Below, in pieces: positions 61,306 through 64,000 of a DNA stretch of 64,000 nucleotides. Source of the DNA: Candidatus Sulfotelmatobacter sp. GTDB taxonomy: Bacteria; Acidobacteriota; Terriglobia; Terriglobales; Acidobacteriaceae. Where the stretch lies: the NCBI GenBank assembly GCA_036500765.1, contig DASYBM010000017.1, positions 186,001 through 250,000 on the forward strand, given 5' to 3'. The notes below the pieces were generated by a model, which saw only the letters and a program-made list of their open reading frames with translations, did no database searches and had not been told where the DNA came from. A program made the translations under genes and the position numbers. Every line of letters starts with the position of its first letter. The first letter of the stretch is position 1.

Positions 61306-63300
61306 ATGACAAATCCATTGTTCCGTTCTTCATCTTTTCTTCCGAGAGGAGCGGCAGCAGCGTTGGCGGTTGTATGCATTGCACTCACCTCAACTCTGGT
61401 TGCGCAGAAATCTGCTGGCCCCCAGCCGGCGCCGATGACTCCGCCTATCGTTGCGCCGGCGGACACGCCCTATCCCGGAACTATTTCACTTTCCGTCGAT
61501 GTCACCAACATTCGGGATCGCGTGCTACAGGTGCGCGAGACGATCCCGGTCAAAGGCCGCGAAATTACGCTGCTCTATCCGGAGTGGCTTCCGGGGACGC
61601 ATTCGCCGTCGAACCCAGTGGCGGCACTTGCCGGTCTGGTCATCACCGCGAATGGGAAACGCATTCCGTGGGAGCGCGACCGCGTCAACATGTATGCGTT
61701 TCACATCGACGTCCCGCAGGATGTGAGCTCGCTCGACGTGAACTTTCAGTACGTCGGGCCGATTGATCCGAAGCGGGGACGGATCTCGTCGACGTTCGCC
61801 GACGTCACCTGGAACAGCGTGCTGCTCTATCCGGCGGGATATTTCTCGCGCGGCATCAAGTTCGAAACTACGATTCACTTACCGGAGGGATGGAAGTTCG
61901 CCAGCGCGCTGGAGGTAAAATCGCAGAACGGCGATACCGTTCAGTTCAAAGAGACTACGCTGAACACGCTGATCGACGCTCCACTTTATGCGGGCGCGAA
62001 TTTCAAGCGCGTGGACCTTTCTACCGGGCCGGATAATCCGGTGTACCTCGATGTGTTCGCCGACAAACCGGCAGACCTCGAGATCACGCCCGAAGAGCTG
62101 CAATATCACAAGAATCTGGTGAGCGAGGCGCAAAAGCTTTTTCAGTCGCGGCACTATGACCACTACGATTTTCTGTTTTCGGTGAGCGACATTGTCAGCG
62201 GCAAAGGGCTGGAGCATCATCAATCGAGCGAGGACGGCTCTCGCGCCAACTACTTTAGGAACTGGGATGCAGGAGTGGGAGGGCGCGCTCTGCTGCCGCA
62301 CGAATACACGCATTCGTGGAACGGCAAATTTCGGCGTCCGGCGGATTTGTGGACTCCGAATTTTAATGTTCCCATGCGCAACGACCTGCTCTGGGTGTAT
62401 GAAGGCTTGACCGACTATTACGGCAACGTGCTCACCGCGCGCTCGGGCATGCGCACGCCGGAGCAGGCTCGGGATGTGTTTGCGCAAATCGCCGCGGCTT
62501 TCGAAATGAGCCCCGGACGCACATGGCGCTCGCTGGACGACACCACGAATCAGCCGATTATTTCGTCGCACGGCGCGCAGCCGGAGGTGTGGCAGAACTG
62601 GCAGCGCGGGTACGATTACTATCCTGAGTCGGATTTGGTGTGGCTGGACGCCGATACGAAAATACGCGAGTTGAGCGGCGGCAAGAAATCGCTGGACGAT
62701 TTCGCGAGACTCTTTTTCGGGATGGACAACGGCAGTTATATCACCGTCGGTTACACGCTGGAAGATGTTGTGAAGGCGATGAACACGGTGCAGCCTTTCG
62801 ACTGGGCGGGATTTTTTCGCGCGCGCGTATACGACGTGAGCCCGAGCGTGCCGGAGAATGGTTTCAGCCAGGGCGGTTATCGACTGATGTACAACGACGT
62901 CGAGCCGGAGTGGATTAAGAAAGCGGCTGATCCGACGCGCCCGACGAGTTTCGCAATGTCGCTGGGCATCACGGTCAAGGCGGATGGCGCCGTGGAAAGC
63001 GTGTGGTGGGATAGCCCTGCGTTCAAAGCCGGCCTGACGGCGGACATGCAACTGCAAGCCGTCAACGATCAGAAATATACGCCGGCAGGTTTGAAAGAAG
63101 CGATCATCGCCGCAAAGCAATCTGCCACGGGGCAATCTCCTGCACAGCAATCTAAGGAGCCGATCCGGCTGCTGGTGAAGTATGGCGACGAGTTTATGAC
63201 GGTGTCGATCGACTATCACGGCGGAATGCGCTATCCGCACCTGGAGAGAGTCGAGGCGACTCCCGATCGGTTGGATGCGATCCTCGCGCCGGCGCGATAG
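61306..63300 (+). CDS. M61-family (glycyl aminopeptidase-like) metallopeptidase with PDZ domain
   Basis: A 664-residue secreted peptidase starting at ATG 61306, with GAGG 7 bases upstream (a TTG at 61294 lies in the same frame). Signal region AAALAVVCIALTSTLVAQ. Zinc motif LLPHEYTHSWNGKFRRP (HExxH) with the third ligand in VYEGLTDYYG. The PDZ-like C-terminal part SLGITVKADGAVESVWWDSPAFKAGL and DMQLQAVNDQKYT matches M61 enzymes. A small insertion AKQSATGQSPAQQSKEP precedes the last strand. Confidence 0.93.
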   Translation: MTNPLFRSSSFLPRGAAAALAVVCIALTSTLVAQKSAGPQPAPMTPPIVAPADTPYPGTISLSVDVTNIRDRVLQVRETIPVKGREITLLYPEWLPGTHSPSNPVAALAGLVITANGKRIPWERDRVNMYAFHIDVPQDVSSLDVNFQYVGPIDPKRGRISSTFADVTWNSVLLYPAGYFSRGIKFETTIHLPEGWKFASALEVKSQNGDTVQFKETTLNTLIDAPLYAGANFKRVDLSTGPDNPVYLDVFADKPADLEITPEELQYHKNLVSEAQKLFQSRHYDHYDFLFSVSDIVSGKGLEHHQSSEDGSRANYFRNWDAGVGGRALLPHEYTHSWNGKFRRPADLWTPNFNVPMRNDLLWVYEGLTDYYGNVLTARSGMRTPEQARDVFAQIAAAFEMSPGRTWRSLDDTTNQPIISSHGAQPEVWQNWQRGYDYYPESDLVWLDADTKIRELSGGKKSLDDFARLFFGMDNGSYITVGYTLEDVVKAMNTVQPFDWAGFFRARVYDVSPSVPENGFSQGGYRLMYNDVEPEWIKKAADPTRPTSFAMSLGITVKADGAVESVWWDSPAFKAGLTADMQLQAVNDQKYTPAGLKEAIIAAKQSATGQSPAQQSKEPIRLLVKYGDEFMTVSIDYHGGMRYPHLERVEATPDRLDAILAPAR

Positions 63301-63539
63301 CCTGGCTCACTGGCCACCTGCTTCCCCTGAACGCCGCTCTGAACGCCGCTCTGAACTCTGCGGAACGATCCGCTGGCGTCGCCGCTGTTTATCGTTTGGT
63401 CGTGTCTGAAACTCCTCGCGTCTGAAATCTCTGCATGGCGTTAAATCATCGGCAAACTAATGAACCCTGCGCACATCGAAGAGCTGTTGGTCGGTTCAAT
63501 AAAACGCGCATATCGGGATGACCATCGACTGCACTCACT
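63301..63539. other. Intergenic stretch
   Basis: Contains a TGAACGCCGCTC tandem pair (63330-63353); no gene seen. Confidence 0.5.
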
Positions 63540-64000
63540 ATGAAAATAAGACGATCGCTCGGCGTTAAATTTCGCCATCTGCAAGCCTGTGCTCAACAGT
63601 ATGTCGTCCTGTCCGCAGCTGTCGTTGCGTTCACATTCGCAGTCGGAATTCCCCACGCAGCGGGTCAGGCGATTCAAGTGGTTGACCCCAAGCACGATCA
63701 TCCTGCTCCGGGCACCAAGATGACGCGGTTTCAAAAGATCGACGAAGGCGTTTACAAAGGATCGGAGCCCAGGAATGACGCGGACTACCGCTTTCTGCAA
63801 TCGCAACACGTCAAGTACATCGTTGACCTGAAGTTCCTGCCGCTGATGAGTCGATTCGAAGTGCATAAAGCGCGGGAATACGGGATCGTTGTGATTCCGG
63901 TTACGATCAATGCGTCGATCTTCGCCCCCTCGGAGAAAAATGTTCGCAAGGTTTTGTGTCTGCTGTCGGACCGGCGCCTGCGTCCGGTCTATTTTCATTG
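63540..64000 (+). CDS. Membrane-anchored tyrosine/dual-specificity phosphatase-like protein (3' end cut)
   Basis: ATG 63540 opens a frame to the window edge (153 codons). N-terminal basic segment and a membrane helix (YVVLSAAVVAFTFAVGI) are followed by TRFQKIDEGVYKGSEPRNDA, DYRFLQSQHVKYIVDLKFLP and GIVVIPVTINASIFAPSEKN. It ends RLRPVYFH, exactly where the catalytic HCxxGxxR loop would follow. This matches Siw14/DSP-like phosphatases; the catalytic loop lies beyond the window. Confidence 0.8.
   Translation, partial: MKIRRSLGVKFRHLQACAQQYVVLSAAVVAFTFAVGIPHAAGQAIQVVDPKHDHPAPGTKMTRFQKIDEGVYKGSEPRNDADYRFLQSQHVKYIVDLKFLPLMSRFEVHKAREYGIVVIPVTINASIFAPSEKNVRKVLCLLSDRRLRPVYFH

Overview
The window is about 60 percent GC and reads as one continuous chromosome segment of a free-living bacterium. 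Gene families and habits point to an Acidobacteriota (Terriglobia, Koribacter-like) genome: a DUF1080 secreted hydrolase, an MXAN_5187-like protein, many secreted proteins with short signal peptides, and a very high density of short dispersed repeats between genes. This placement is inferred from gene content only; no rRNA or full marker set is present. There is no prophage, insertion sequence, integrase or CRISPR array.

Layout. 1-9.6 kb: 3'-truncated maf, a degenerate tRNA-like element, lepA, a VOC protein, a DUF1080 hydrolase, an outer-membrane barrel, dnaB, a gene-free kilobase with a possible minus-strand structured RNA, a PIN/RHH toxin-antitoxin pair with a broken DUF433-like tail, and a LolA-like protein. 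9.7-14.5 kb: two GT4 glycosyltransferases, a PHP-type protein and a membrane protein. 14.5-21.7 kb: rplU-rpmA-obgE, a Fic toxin/antitoxin pair, a membrane histidine kinase fused to receiver and PilZ domains, and nadD. 21.9-28.2 kb: a pentose operon (epimerase, Na+ symporter, small membrane protein, sugar isomerase, ribulokinase) behind a perfect LacI-type palindrome, followed by a parS-like site. 28.4-36.1 kb: a nucleotidyltransferase pair, a ThiS/MoaD-like protein, a dienelactone hydrolase, an HTH regulator, small secreted and membrane proteins, and purH. 36.5-46.8 kb: a TPR protein, dgt, a DUF433/DUF5615 pair, a LuxR-type regulator, aroC, def, fmt, rsmB and a PASTA protein. 47-59 kb: a Tat-exported prolyl oligopeptidase, an unusual duplicated membrane protein, a cysteine-rich ORF without a start, then parA, a KAP NTPase, parB and rsmG with parS-like sites. 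59-64 kb: a small hypothetical, carbonic anhydrase, a GlxA-type regulator, an M61 peptidase and a truncated phosphatase-like gene.

The most unusual system is at 51.5-57.8 kb. A 1220-residue KAP P-loop NTPase sits between parA and parB on the same strand. It carries an N-terminal trypsin-like fold that has lost its catalytic residues, an IF2-N-like module and a double Clp_N-like module. Three 16-bp parS-like palindromes lie just upstream of parA; a fourth lies 29.5 kb away beyond the pentose operon. This suggests a chromosome-partition locus that has acquired, or works with, a membrane-anchored NTPase built like those of bacterial conflict systems.

The second theme is repeats. Several dispersed short repeat families occur between genes, and copies have entered core genes in frame: maf, purH, parB, parA and rsmG. 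In each they form or extend a loop, linker or tail outside the catalytic core.
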